A stretch of 64,000 bases of DNA, from assembly GCA_002900995.3 (NCBI GenBank), contig CM035314.1, positions 2,069,258 through 2,133,257 of the forward strand, given 5' to 3'. The stretch's first letter is position 1. Each line of letters opens with the position of its first letter. Below, piece by piece: positions 23,036-34,402 of this stretch. The DNA is from Ganoderma boninense (Eukaryota; Basidiomycota; Agaricomycetes; Polyporales; Polyporaceae). The notes below the pieces were generated by a model. It was not told the origin of the DNA. It ran no database searches and was given only the letters and a program-made list of their open reading frames with translations. A program made the position numbers and the translations under genes.

Positions 23036-23544
23036 GTATGAGCTCGATGGTTCTGGAATGTGGGGAGCACAGGGGCCCGGGAACGACGATCGCAGCTTTT
23101 ATGCTAGTGTCAGAGGCTCTTCGTCGGACATGCGAAGTCAAGTTCGGCACTCTATTCTCTGACAGATGCGGGAGGGGGCGATTGATACTTTGAAGTCTTC
23201 AGGAATGACAGTGCATTCATGATGCTCGTGCCGGAGAAGGGAGAGCTCTTGATGATACGTGGAAAATCTTCATTGCCATCCTACATTGTGGGTGAGCAAA
23301 ACGAGTACTTACGGTGATATATAGCCCATCGTTAAGTCATACCTCGACGCCATTCCGTGCATACAGTACACATGTTGAGCTTAGCTCGGGCAGGAACGTA
23401 TGCCGTCTCCGAGAATATCAATGCGTAGGACAGCCACGTCATTATCCCATGGTGATCCGCACCATGCACCGTAACGCACAAGATGGTGGTACAAAACAGC
23501 ATCTGTGCTTCCTTACCCCCCTTCCCCCTCAAATTAGTAACTAA

Positions 23545-24310
23545 CTAAAAGTTGGGGAGGCCCTTTCGTTCCAGAACATATGCGGCGGTGTCAATGCCTG
23601 AGCCGAGGTACGCGAAAAAGGTCGTGTAGGAGCGGCGGTACGGAGAACGTGCACTCACTGCAGTATTAGCACGCGGATTTGCGATGAGAAAGACGATCCG
23701 CAGAGCAATTGCGGTGCTCAGACTCGGATTCGAAGAGCATGGATATCTATGAATTTTTCCAGTCATCGTGTCAACGGCCGGCTCTGAATAGAAGTCGCTT
23801 ACCATTTGATTCAACCCATGCTGTGTTTCCAATTAAGAATGGGACCAGATGATAGACCGTTTGGATGTAGATCCATGGACTGCGGTGCTTGATCTGCAAC
23901 TGGACTGGACCAGTACATACTGCACTCGTGGCAGTGGGACCGGGAAAGGATGTATCAGAATCTATACATGCCGCAAGCTCCAATTCTAGTCCGGCTTCTT
24001 CCGAGGTGTATTCTCTCGGTTCGGGTTGCCTCTTGCAATGAATCCACTTACTCCACCCATCCGTTCTATGTGCTCTCATGGTACCTCACAGACGAAAATA
24101 TCCTCCAAGAGTCCATATCTTTAAACGTGTGTCGCTGCACCAGGCCGGTAGGCAGCCTGAGGCTCTTGTACGTCCTCCTTGCCACAGCGGCTTCCTCCTG
24201 AACTACAACTTAGCGAGTCGTACTAACCAACACGTATTCAATAGGCTTCATACCTGAGGCATAACGACATGCCGTTAATGTCCTCCTTGAAGTCCTCATC
24301 CTGGTATGTC
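23545..24310 (-). CDS. Unidentified multi-exon gene
   Basis: Several minus-strand open stretches look coding and are bounded by splice-like signals: YQDEDFKEDINGMSLC near 24,300, RRTYKSLRLPTGLVQRHTF near 24,140, a longer exon with WSKWIHCKRQPEPREY and ELELAACIDSD ending near 23,810, and YRRSYTTFFAYLGSG near the 3' end. I could not join them with confidence and the first exon is not clear. The block YQDEDF resembles FQDKDF of the family G protein, but the remainder does not. I recognise no domain. It may be a diverged or partly decayed gene. Boundaries are approximate. Confidence 0.35.
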
Positions 24311-24519
24311 AGCACACGCTACAGGTAGTTCACACCATGGTGAGACTGATCTTAAAGCCCAGTGGTAGCAAGGTGCTGGCCGTCAACACCATCCCATCAA
24401 TCCCATCCCTGTCGTGCGAGCCTGTTAAAAGAGGAAGTTCTTGTGATGCCTATCTGGTAGACTAGGTAAATGCGCATTTACGTGAGGATCAAATCGTCGA
24501 GTTAACTTTGCTCTGTGCC

Positions 24520-24808
24520 GCGCGTGCCTACGTCTGGCGCATGTCCGCCATAGTCTTCCAGGACAAGGACTTCGCCGCGAACCTCAAGTATGCAGACCCG
24601 TACATCGGGCTGATGGAGCTCTACGCATCCGGCAAAGTAAACTCCTTGCCCATCGATCCCATCCTCGTCCGACCCCGCGTCTCCGCCCAAGTGTACGTCG
24701 ACCAGCCGTACAAGTTCGCGCCGCGCGGAGAGCGCGACTACTGCAACGAGACGTGGTGCATGCTCTCCCCCAACGAGAGGCACCTCCACGTCACCCCCAC
24801 TAGCACAG
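24520..24808 (+). pseudogene. Truncated copy of family G protein exon
   Basis: The translation carries AYVWRMSAIVFQDKDFAANL, DPYIGLMELYASGKV and HLHVTPT, matching the second exon of the gene at 19,129-20,186 with scattered substitutions, but on the opposite strand. The homology starts inside that exon, after the membrane helix, and stops at the exon end: the parental CACCCCCACC|GTCAGT is replaced here by unrelated sequence. Signal anchor and third and fourth exons are missing, so it is a partial duplicate. It retains an open frame. Confidence 0.75.
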
Positions 24809-25586
24809 AGTACAGGAGTCGCCTTGCCAGCGCTCCAGTGGTAGCACCCCAAGGAAATCCCCCTTCGCAATTGGTGAGTTCCTTACTAGCGCTCTTCCGG
24901 ATAGAACGCATAGCATAAATCTTAATTCATCCTCGTGCCAGATATACTGCCCCGGAGATGACACTGACGGCGCTGCTCGCGATCTTCGTTCATCCAAGCA
25001 GTGCCACTCACGAGCGCCGACGCCGCTGTGGATTGCACCTGGATATCCAGCTACTCCATCAACTGGCACTGGATTCTGGCGGACATCTTCCGTTCCCTGA
25101 TTCGGGCGTATCCGTCCTAGCTGCTGGGTACTTAGAGCAGCCTCTCGGACGGCTCTCCTGCGTTCCCTCTTGCGGAGAGTAGAACCTCACGTGAGATACT
25201 TAGTGCCACCCGGATCAACGAGCGTTGGTTCAGCAGCCTCCGGGGTTTGCGGCTCAGAAGCTCGCTCCTTCCGGATATACAATGCACTGCTCCTCGCCAA
25301 CTTTCTGGATATCCAAGGCCCTCTTCCTCGAGAGCCTTCCAGCTGAACGTGTCACTGTACCATCCGGAGGAGTCCACCATGCTCGTATCCAGATAACACC
25401 CCTGCGGCAGCGGTGTTCAGGATAGCCTGATATTTGACTCAGAGCAGTGGTGCAGCGCAAGTTGCGTCGTGGCGTTGTGTGTTCCCTAGATATAAAGGCC
25501 TCATCACGATCTCGCTGTTGCAATCGAAACACCCTGCACCGGAAACCCCCCTGAAACTACCTTGTGTGGACGTTTTGACCACTGTG
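24809..25586. other. Intergenic, no gene seen
   Basis: Downstream of the partial copy no further exon of family G is found. Open frames are short. The last 100 bases should hold the C3 promoter. Confidence 0.4.
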
Positions 25587-26950
25587 ATGTCTACGTCGGG
25601 CTCCTGGAACGCCATCTTGCAGAACTGTTGGTATATCGGGAACAATTTTAACGCCATCCTGTACGGTGCGTCTTCCGCCACCGCTTGTCATATCACATCA
25701 CTCCCGCAATTCTAACGAACAACTATCCCACTTTCATTATCACAAACAAACAGGAATCGAGCTCGTGCTATACTTCACCACTGTAAAGCTCCTTCTGGAC
25801 CGCCGTGCGCGACACGACCTGTCCAAGAGCCGCTTTCGCGTGATTCTCGGGCTGAGCACAGGACTTCTCTGCATGATCACCGTCTACCTCTTCGCGCAGA
25901 ACTTCTTTGGGCAGGAGATGTGGATCATCAACTCGCACTACGCCGGGGGCTCAGGACAGTACTACGCCGACCACGCGGCTGTGTGGTACCAGACGATGGG
26001 GAGCGCCGCCTCGGTCGTGATGAACTGGATGAGCGATGCGTATTTCGTACGTGCCTTTTGTTGGCTCGCCCGGATTTCGTTGGAACTGGGTGGCGCTGAC
26101 GGCCGTCTGCGACGACTGCTAGATATATCGCGTGTACGTAATATGGCAGCGCCGGAGACGTGTGATCATCGTGCCGTGCGTCCTGTATGTCGGAACAGTC
26201 GGTACGTGTGTGTTTCTGTTTCTGCGCCATATACGTGTGTCTGATCGCCATCCTTTGATTTCGACCCATGCAACTCTTCCATACAGTGCTCGGTATTCTT
26301 ACCTGCTACTACTCCGGCCGTCCAGGCGGGGATTTCTTCGTCGGTATCGCGCCGCGCATCGCCATGGCATACTCCGCGGTCGGCATAGTGATGAACTTCA
26401 TGTGCACCGCGCTCATCAGCGGCGGCATCCTCTATGCCTCGCGCGGGTTCGCCAATGTCCTCAACAGCGGCGCGCTCGAGGTCGTGAACACCAGCGGCGG
26501 GAGTTCAACCTGCGACAAACTCTTCCAAAAGGTAGCCCTGATGGTCGTCGAGTCGATGCTGCCCTACACGCTGTTCGGGGTGGCATACGTGGTCTCGCTC
26601 GCGCTGATCAGCCCGGTCTCGATCCTCTTCCTCTCGCTCTACGTCATGTTCACGGTGCGTTGCGAGGCTGTTTCTCTGCCTCTCCCGAGCGGGAAACTCA
26701 TACTTCACTCTCAAATTTCCAGTGCCTCTCTCCTCAAATGATTATGCTGTGCGTGGCCATGGGTCGCGAATGGCGAGACGAGCGCACGATCGCCTCCGGG
26801 GAGATCACCTCAATGCAGTTCGTCAGCCCCGGGAAATTGCAAGTGGACACCGGGTTCAGCGAATCCTACGAACTTCCTGACCTGGAAAGAGATGCACCCG
26901 CATTTCGGTCGGTGTCTGACTCTCATGCGGGCAGCTCTACACGCGTATGA
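25587..26950 (+). CDS. Seven-helix membrane protein, family C, copy 3
   Basis: Starts MSTSGSWNAILQNCWYIGNN and ends SSTRV. Family landmarks in order are NNFNAILYG at the first exon end, IELVLYFTTVKLL, FGQEMWIINSHYAGGSGQYY, AAVWYQTMGSAAS, an intron after SDAYF, VIWQRRRRVIIVPCVLYV, GILTCYYSGRPGGDFFVG, ESMLPYTLFGVAYVV, YVMFT and, after an intron, CLSPQMIMLC. The tail is about 65 residues. It is closest to copy 4 at 27.7-29.0 kb (shared SGRP-DFFVG and SMLPYTLFGVAYV), with which it is convergent. The role is unknown. Confidence 0.85.
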
Positions 26951-27738
26951 CGAGAGATTGTAGCAGTTTCCAACAACTATACCCTCTGCGTGGTTCTATC
27001 TGGACCTCGATCCGAGTATGTAGCAGCCTATAGTGCATCGCTATCGGTTCTACTCCCCCCTGTATGACTTTGGCCATTCTCTTCTCTTCACTACTGTAAT
27101 CTACGTCGCTCCCAGACCTCTCAACGAATTGGATCTGTTTCAAATCCCAACTGGTCAGCAATGTGTTATCTGTCTGCACAATAAAGCCCGCGTTAAGAAC
27201 ATTGTCACCGCCACACCTTCAAGTCCGAGTCGCACCCCATTTCATGCCCATGAGTTTTAATTCATTCAGAACATTGTGTTCTGCCTCAGTGCGCGTACAC
27301 AGTCAACGAAGACTCCTCTGCTCGTGTGACCAGACTTCAAACGCGTGCAAGGGGACACACCTCAGGTCACCGGGACCGCGAGACCTCAGCTCAAAGTCTG
27401 GTGCACGTGTACGAGAGCGACCTTCTTCGCACCCCTCGAATATGTCCAGTGAGTGAGCTCTGCTCCGGATATGTGAATGCGACAGGGAAAGACTGTGAGG
27501 TGATGTGAAGACCATTCAAGGATTGATATGACAGTGGCAGACACCACCAACTGCATGATTTAAATCTCCGAAAATCACTTCCATCTACTGAATAGTCGAG
27601 CCAGTTCGCTCGAGGACGCAGCGTACACAATCAAAGCAGAACGGACGTCCCAGTCTTTAGCCCTTCATAGTCATTCCAAGTCATCATGAAACTCCTCCCT
27701 TTATGTCAAAGCATAGGAGGTCGTCGGCCTCACCCCCG
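26951..27738. other. Intergenic region between convergent C3 and C4
   Basis: Holds the 3' flanks of both genes. No domain-bearing frame, tRNA or repeat is seen. Confidence 0.4.
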
Positions 27739-28999
27739 TCAGACCGCACATCTAGCCTCCTCGATGTCTGCCCTTTCCTTTGTCGCTGCGGTCGCAGTCT
27801 CTGTTCTCTCACTGCTCCATGCCTTCCCCTGAGTCGTCGAAGTTTCCCAGCTCCGACTCCACGCTGTGGTCGTGTCGTAGGACCATCCTCTTCCCACGAG
27901 CATCCGAAGAATGATCATCTGTGGCGAGAGGCACTAGGCACGCGACAAGCATCTGTCAATGGTGGCCGGGCATGACAGTCGCACGGAATCGAAGACTCAC
28001 GGTGAACATGACGTAGAGAGAAAGGAACAGAACGGACACGGGGCTGTTCGCACCCAGCGTCGCCACGTACGCCACGCCGAACAGAGTGTAGGGAAGCATG
28101 GATTCGACCACGATGCTGGCCGAACTGGTGAACACCTTCGCTTCGGCACTACTGTGGACAGCTGCCCGGATTTTGCGTCGAATACACAGGATGCGAGCGC
28201 AGATGAGGGTTGAGCAGAGCACGTTCGTGGAGATCACGACGGTCGAGTAGGCGAGCGCAACGCGTGGCGCGACGCCAACGAAGAAGTCCGCATGCGGCCT
28301 GCCGGAGAAATAGCAAGTCATAATCCCCAGAGCTGTCAATCCACATGAGATTGTTAGCCTCTGAGTTCACGAATACGCTATTCAGTTCCGAGCATCCTCG
28401 GAGCGCTATGCGTACCTGCCGCCCCAAGGTAGAAGATCGAAGGGACGATAACCACGCGCCAGTCAGTCCAGACCACATATGTCCGGTAAATCTACGGAGA
28501 AATGTCAAGAGAGCGTTCACTGTGTGGTTAGAGCACCATAGCAGAGAAGGCGTTCCAGAATACCTCACCAGGAATGCATCGCTCATGAGACAGAGGACGA
28601 CTGACGCGGCACTGCCCATCGTCTGGTACCATACCGCAGCGTGGTCGGCGTAATATTGCCCGGAGCCGCCTGGGTAGCCCTCGTTGATGACCCACATCTC
28701 TTGGCCGAAGAAATTTTGAGCGACGAGGTAGAGCGTGATCATGACGATAAGGCCGGTGCTGAGGACTAGCAGCCTCGTGTGGCTCGGGTACCGAGGTTTA
28801 GCACTGCGGCTCTTGAGAATAAGCCTCGCGCTCTGGAGGTAGAACGTGATTGCAACCCCTGCGAACATCAAATCCAGTTAGCGGCCCAAGGGGTGTATGA
28901 ATGTGCATCCCAAGCAGCTGAGCTCGCACCGTAGAGGATAGCATTTAAGTTGTCGCCAACATACCAACAGTTTTGGAAGATGGAGTTCCAGTCCGCCAT
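27739..28999 (-). CDS. Seven-helix membrane protein, family C, copy 4
   Basis: Minus-strand gene starting MADWNSIFQNCWYVGDNLNA. After AILYG an intron leads to GVAITFYLQSARLIL, then FGQEMWVINEGYPGGSGQYY, AAVWYQTMGSAAS, SDAFL, IYRTYVVWTDWRVVIVPS, GIMTCYFSGRPHADFFVG, ESMLPYTLFGVAYVA, YVMFT and CLSPQMIILR. The tail (about 60 residues, rich in Thr, Ser and Glu) ends ARCAV. All exons have counterparts in copies 1 to 3. A longer open frame exists upstream of the start, but the chosen Met matches the paralogues. Role unknown. Confidence 0.85.
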
Positions 29000-30235
29000 G
29001 TCGACGTCCCAAGACCAGTGAGGGGACTGGATACTCAAACATGTGTTGCTCGGACCCCAATTTAAGTCCTCCGTGCAGCTGCGGCCTAGGCGGCCGCTTG
29101 GAATAGAGTTAAACGATGACATATCTGGGACACCGCGTGTAGTCTGAGTAAAAGGTTTGCCAAGAACACAGAGTGGTTCATAGTGCCACACCCGCACGTT
29201 GACGAGGATACGGTGGCACTCACCTTCCTGAAATCCTGGAACACTGTCCAAAGAGAGATCGTATGACTGAAGTTCTAAGTCATACAATGGGGTGAGCACT
29301 TTCCCTGACAGTATGTGGTCAAGCACGATGGTCCGAGGACGCATGACAGTGGAGGGCCTCTCGGAAGCTCACTTGACAGGGTTTGTGGACGCGGCCACCG
29401 GCCCTGTCCGCACCACCATGAGGTACGATGTGTCTAGAGGGAAACATGTGGCTTTAGAGACGCGGAAGATCGCTCAGAAAAGTGGATGAACGAAGAGCTA
29501 GAGCCTCGTCAGTCGTCAGTGGCGTTGGACGTTGTGATGAAAGCAAGTATTGCACGCACATTTGAGCACCTCTCTACTTCATTCCAAAGGAGAACATCAA
29601 AAGCACAGTGGATTTAGTATGGTAATTTGGAGTTGCTTATCCCCGGCATCTTGCTACTGCACCAAGTCCGCGTCAAGCTCGCGATCGGACTCCGAGTTAC
29701 ACGTTCCACTGGCACCCGTCACTGAGCATCTTCCCTGATATGAACTGATAAAGGGCGGCTGTGTGCAGGGATATGTAAGATTAATAAAATGCAAGGAGAA
29801 ATGTAGCACCCAGAAGGCTGTGATAGGAGAGGGTCGCTGAGGAGGAACAAGTTTTCGCCAAATGGCACTTGGGCGCTTCACATCCGGCGTTTATGACACT
29901 GATGGGCGCTAGGATGAATGCCACGGCCACTGTTGCTGAGCTTCTAAGTCCCTTTGAGTTCCTCCCCATGCTCCCTTGACCCACCACATGCGGGCCCTGA
30001 GGTACTTTACGTCAATCTGTCAGAAGTAATGGACTTATGACTGGCTGGAACGCACTTCAGGCTCGGCGATATTCTCGATCCTCGGCCGCCATGGGTCGAG
30101 ATCCGCCGGGATTGACCAAAGGCCATCATTCAAGCGCGCTCTCAAAGGAAGGGTATATGGAGGGTCTTTTGTACTATCTCTCTTATTGATACCTGTAATT
30201 TATCTAGGTGACGTCGGACATTGACACATATCGCA
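29000..30235. other. Intergenic, no gene established
   Basis: A minus-strand frame upstream of C4 (to 29,344) includes a plausible coding-like stretch ending in a GTGAGT donor near 29,220, but no family is recognised and it may be leader or relic sequence. The remainder shows nothing. Confidence 0.35.
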
Positions 30236-31311
30236 ATGGCCGGGCCAGCCAATATCGCCATCGAACGAGTTGCAAATCCGACCGGTACGATCCTCCCTCC
30301 CTCGTCTTTCCCTCCCTCTGTTGGAACCTCAAAAACAACACAGATCATCTGGCGGAGGAATCGATCGAGGTTTTCTCTGGCCTCATGGGGGAAGGTACGT
30401 CTCCGCACTGTCTATGACCACGTTGAGACGAGGATTGACTGGGAGAACAATGGACTTGGATCCAGATCAGTGCTCACTCGCCCTCACCGGTGGAGACATA
30501 TCCCTCCTTCCAGACTTTGGAGGGGTAATGGTCCGCTCTCTCATGCTGACCCCTGGAGTATCCCATGTGTACACGGCTAGGGACGAGACTGGCACTCTCG
30601 TAGGCTTCACGGTCTTCGCCGTCCCAGGGCAGTTGATGTGTTCCACGTAAGTTATACACCTCTTAACCCCGCTATTATGTACCACGTCGAGTAAACTTAT
30701 GGGGGCCAGGGATGCCCAAAGGGAGAATGGACGTATGGCAGAGTTTATGAATAAACTATCGCCAGAAGGGAGGACATACTTCACGGAGACAGTGAGTCCC
30801 AATCATTTCTCAACACGAGCACATCTCTCATGCATGCCAACAGATGGGAAAGGATGTGCCCAAGGCAAACGACGAAGCGTTCGGTATAGAGGCTGCCGAA
30901 CGAAATGCATATTGGTGCAACCTCGCGATGGTGCGGGCAGACCACCAGGGTCAGGGTATCGCGAAAGCTATGTTTGAACTCGCGTTCACAGAGGTAAGTG
31001 ACCCTGGCGTCGTTTCCTCTCGACGTGGAAGTTCGTGGCGCCGCTCATACGTACAACCCGGATCCAGGCAGCGAAGACTGGCGCAACCGTGGCGCTGACT
31101 ACGACCAACATACGTAACGTAAGAGCCGCTCGTTATACTTGTAAGTTCTCGGGAATTTCTGACAGGATGATCGTGGTGCGGATGGCAACGGTCTGAACAG
31201 GTTCCCATCTACGAGAAGATAGGACTGAAACTCTGTGGAGAGAAGAAGTTCCTCTCCCCATGGGTCGAGTGGTCGCTCTGGTTCTTCGCGAGGGAGACGA
31301 AATACTACTAA
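30236..31311 (+). CDS. GNAT-family N-acetyltransferase
   Basis: Seven exons join in phase. The protein starts MAGPANIAIERVANPTDHLA and ends FARETKYY. Mid-protein strands include GVMVRSLMLTPGVSHVYTA and LVGFTVFAVPGQ; the acetyl-CoA binding motif A is MVRADHQGQGIAKAMFELAF (around 30,930-30,990), with the typical QxxGxG/A loop. The next exon gives AAKTGATVALTTTNIRN, and after another intron VPIYEKIGLKLCGEKKF, the usual motif B region that places a Tyr near the sulphur of CoA. GNAT enzymes transfer acetyl from acetyl-CoA to amines; the substrate here cannot be told. Length of roughly 230 residues is normal for the family. The intron with donor after NIRN contains internal AG sites, so the last acceptor is the least certain. 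Confidence 0.8.
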
Positions 31312-31753
31312 ATACGAGTTCTCGCATCAACATAGAGCCATATGGAGAGCACCGCCGACTTTGTGAATATGGGGATTCAGCCCAGAGAGTATTGTGATCG
31401 CAAGGCTGATTTGAACGCAAGCCATTCTCCATATTTACTACAATATCACGGAAGCCATCGTCGTAACTGCATATTCATACACCGCGCCTTCTATTTGTCG
31501 AAGGATCAGACCCTTCACCATAAGTTTATCAGTTGGACTGTCGAAGTGCGCAGCGGCGATGTGGTTACCTTTTGGGCCCGAGCGGCCCAGTCACCCGAGT
31601 CCCTGGCAAGCTGAACGTTCTCCCACGGCTGCAGGCGCCCAGATCCTTTGAATCACAAATGTTCGTTCTTCGACAACAACTTCGTCCACCTGTCCTCTCA
31701 TAGTCCTTCCACCCCTCTCACCTCGCTCTGCATCGCTGTTTCTGTTCATTACG

Positions 31754-32682
31754 ATGGTAAGTGAGCCTATTGTTGACACATTCATATGCTCGGTGTACCG
31801 TGCCAGTGTGAACGTTGCCCGTAGGAAGACAGCCTCTCGATCAGCCCGAAGACGTTACGCTCACCGACCAGTGCAGATGAACTTTTCACGCTAGAGTGCC
31901 TGCAATCTACTGGAGACAAGACTACCTCCAGGTTTGCGCCCGGGATTCTCGTGAAGTTTCATTGGCACATGGAAGCCGAGGTCCGCGCCCTCCAGTTCGT
32001 TTACGAACGGCTGTCCATCAGAACGCCTCGTGTCTTGCACCATGCCCCCTTTCCCCGTGCTGACGCCACCTTCGACATTTGGGAGTGGCAGAAAGGGTGC
32101 TGGTATCTTCTGATGGACGAGTGTCCTGGAGTCCCTCTCGACAAGGTCATCAGCGACATGACTCCCGCCCAGCTCGACCACATCGCCGACCAACTCGCTG
32201 TCGTCCTCAAGGAGATGCGCTCCTGCACGAGCACGATCCTCGGCTCGGTGTCCGGCGGACCCTACGACAATCGCTTCCTACGCTATCCGTGGCAGCCCTC
32301 CCACGCGTTCTCGAGCGTCGCCGAGTACCTCGAGTACTACCGCGAGGTCTTCCGCGAGTTCTGCGGGGCCGAGTTCGTCGAGAAGCTGTTCAGCTGCTTT
32401 CCGGACGGGCCCGACGTTCCCGTGCACCTCACTCACGGTGACCTGCTCCCGCGCAACATCCTCGTTGACGGCTCGACGATCACGGCGATCATCGATTGGG
32501 AGACGGCGGGCTTTTACCCCGAATTTTGGGAGTATTGCAGGATGCACGACCCGGGATGGATGACGCCACAGTGGGCGCATGTGCTCGAGCGGGTGTTTCC
32601 GGGTCCTCGTCGGGAGAAGGAGATCCAGGCTGTGTGGGATATTCTCGAGTACCTTCATAACAACAATCCGTGCATCTGTTGA
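31754..32682 (+). CDS. APH-fold phosphotransferase, copy 1 (D1)
   Basis: Model: a first coding exon consisting only of ATG (31,754-31,756), a 68-bp GTAAGT-TAG intron, and a second exon from 31,825 reading EDSLSISPKTLRSPTS and continuing open to 32,682. The core shows MEAEVRALQFVYERLSIRTP, then KGCWYLLMDECPGVPLD (hinge), the catalytic loop LTHGDLLPRNILVDGS (HxDxxxxN) and the metal-binding IIDWETAGFYPEFWEY. This is the fungal aminoglycoside/choline-kinase-like (APH) family, whose true substrates are mostly unknown; antibiotic resistance should not be assumed. Two intact paralogues are at 34.4 and 44.5 kb and a fragment at 41.9 kb. It forms a tandem unit with the convergent small gene at 33.1 kb. 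Confidence 0.85.
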
Positions 32683-33092
32683 AGCGTGTTTGCGGCGACT
32701 ATGACAAGTCGATCCGGTTTGTACCACGAGCGTGTCAACGTACTTAGATTTAAGTATCGAGGAAGCCGGAGTTGATGAAGGCGCAAATGCAGGCGTCGCT
32801 TTCGGCATATGATCATGGTATGTATGTACCATCACAGTTCGACCGTGAAAGTGGCCAGGGCTTGTGCGTTATTCTACGTTTATGTACATGTGGCCACGCA
32901 ATTACCTGGTCTCGTACCCACACGAGGATATGAAACCAGGGGGCTTATTCCAGACGTGTCACTGACGTTTACTTAAAGCATACTATAGAATCAATAGGGT
33001 AATCACGACTCAGAAACGCGCATGCCACTGGGGAAAGTCGAGAGTACGCTACCTCGTCACTGTGAGTGTGGCGGCCAGCGCACAGAGAGGCT

Positions 33093-33760
33093 TCATGCAG
33101 TGCCGTTGGATCTCGGAACACGTCTCTCGAGGGGAGTTGCGGCTACAACTCTGTCGAAGATGTCCTTGCGAAGCAGGCCATAAGCGACCATCGCCCAAAG
33201 CAAGTCACGCATCCAGACGCAACAGTTGTTAACGTCAGAGTTCCTGTCGAACGGGATGGATTGGGCGAGTGCAATGATCTGATCCCGCTGCGCGCGAGTG
33301 TAATAGCCGAGAGGGTAGAAGGTGCTGAACTGCCGCGAAGCGTCGGAATGGGGCTGGGCTTGCGGCGTGTAGAAGGCGTAGTTGCCCTGCCCACCCATGA
33401 GGTGAATGAGTTGAGTATAATTGGCGTGTCCATTCTGGCCGTTTGTCCAGCGAAGGAGGACGTGGCGGGCGGCACCAGGGCATCTGCCCGCAGCCTGGAG
33501 CTCGATGAGCTTCGTGCTGTCGTCGTCAGGGAATGCGTCCCCAGAAGGGTTGATCATGGCGGCAAGGCGACGGGTACCATTGGACATGTCTTGGGAATCG
33601 AAGTGAGGCTCATATGCTAGCATGTAGCCAAGAATATGCTCACCGAACTTGAGTCGAAGAGTGAGAGGATGTATAGAATAGAAAACCTTTGGAGGGGGCG
33701 GGTGTGTTTGGAGACTGGTCAGTCCGGCGGGTCGGGGAGGCGGTTTTATCTTGCTCATGA
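33093..33760 (-). CDS. Unidentified small protein with conserved His and Cys (E1)
   Basis: Minus-strand frame from MSKIKPPPRP (33,760) to VPRSNGTA. A possible 54-bp intron (GTGAGC to CAAG, about 33,640-33,585) is a multiple of three without stop, so both spliced and unspliced forms are open. The paralogue at 35.9 kb shares INPSGDAFPDDDS, RHVLLRWTNG, YAFYTPQ, TFYPLGYYTRAQRDQI and NNCCVWMRDLLWAM. The conserved His in HV-L-W and Cys in N-C-VWMRDLL recall the His-then-Cys order of permuted papain-like peptidases, but this is only a suggestion. No signal peptide. It faces the kinase gene D1 tail to tail, as E2 faces D2. Confidence 0.65.
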
Positions 33761-33812
33761 AGGGCACCGAGCCCAGTAGCTCACATCGAAATGGTATCGC
33801 CATCCAGTGCAC

Positions 33813-34402
33813 AGAGAATATGACCGTGACTGGCGTAGAATCATCGTCCCTACATGGTCAGCTTAGTAGACAAAAAGGAACTGAAAACGATGGGATACAG
33901 TGAGCGGTGTCCGTTAGACGCATTTGAATAGATGCGCACCCACGACCCAGATCATAATGGTCAGTGATAGACGCATTATCTGTTGTTGAAGGACAATAAG
34001 AGAAGCTTCAACGGGTTGCCTGGGTATTTCAAGTATCGGGCTAGTTTAGCTTAGTGCCAAGCTGTCAAATCACGAAGGAGGGCGTCGCTGGCCTTCAAGC
34101 GGCACCCTGATGGTACTTGCCTGAGTGAGCTAGCTTGCAGCGAGAAGGGTACCGTCCGAGTGCCGCCGAACCTTTCAGGCCTGCAGGCTCGCGCACCACC
34201 CGAGTCCTTCGGCAAGATCAATTTGCCACGGATCATTGCCTTTGCCCCCCAAGAATATTCTCGAACGTCATCCACGTTCATCGTTCAGTGCCTCTTCAGG
34301 CGTCCTCCGAAAGGTCATCCACTGTTTCATTATAACTTTCATCCTTCTCCTACTCTATGGTGAGCCAAGTATTGGCTTTCTTCCTGCCAGCTAGCTTGCT
34401 CA
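33813..34402. other. Intergenic region upstream of D2
   Basis: Contains no supported gene. The ATG followed by GTGAGC near 34,358 is equivalent to the ATG-GTAAGT junction of D1, so the true D2 start could lie here. Confidence 0.4.

Noticed and set aside
31754..32682. Aminoglycoside resistance gene
   Set aside because: The APH fold is clear, but the fungal members form a large family of unknown substrates; resistance cannot be inferred.
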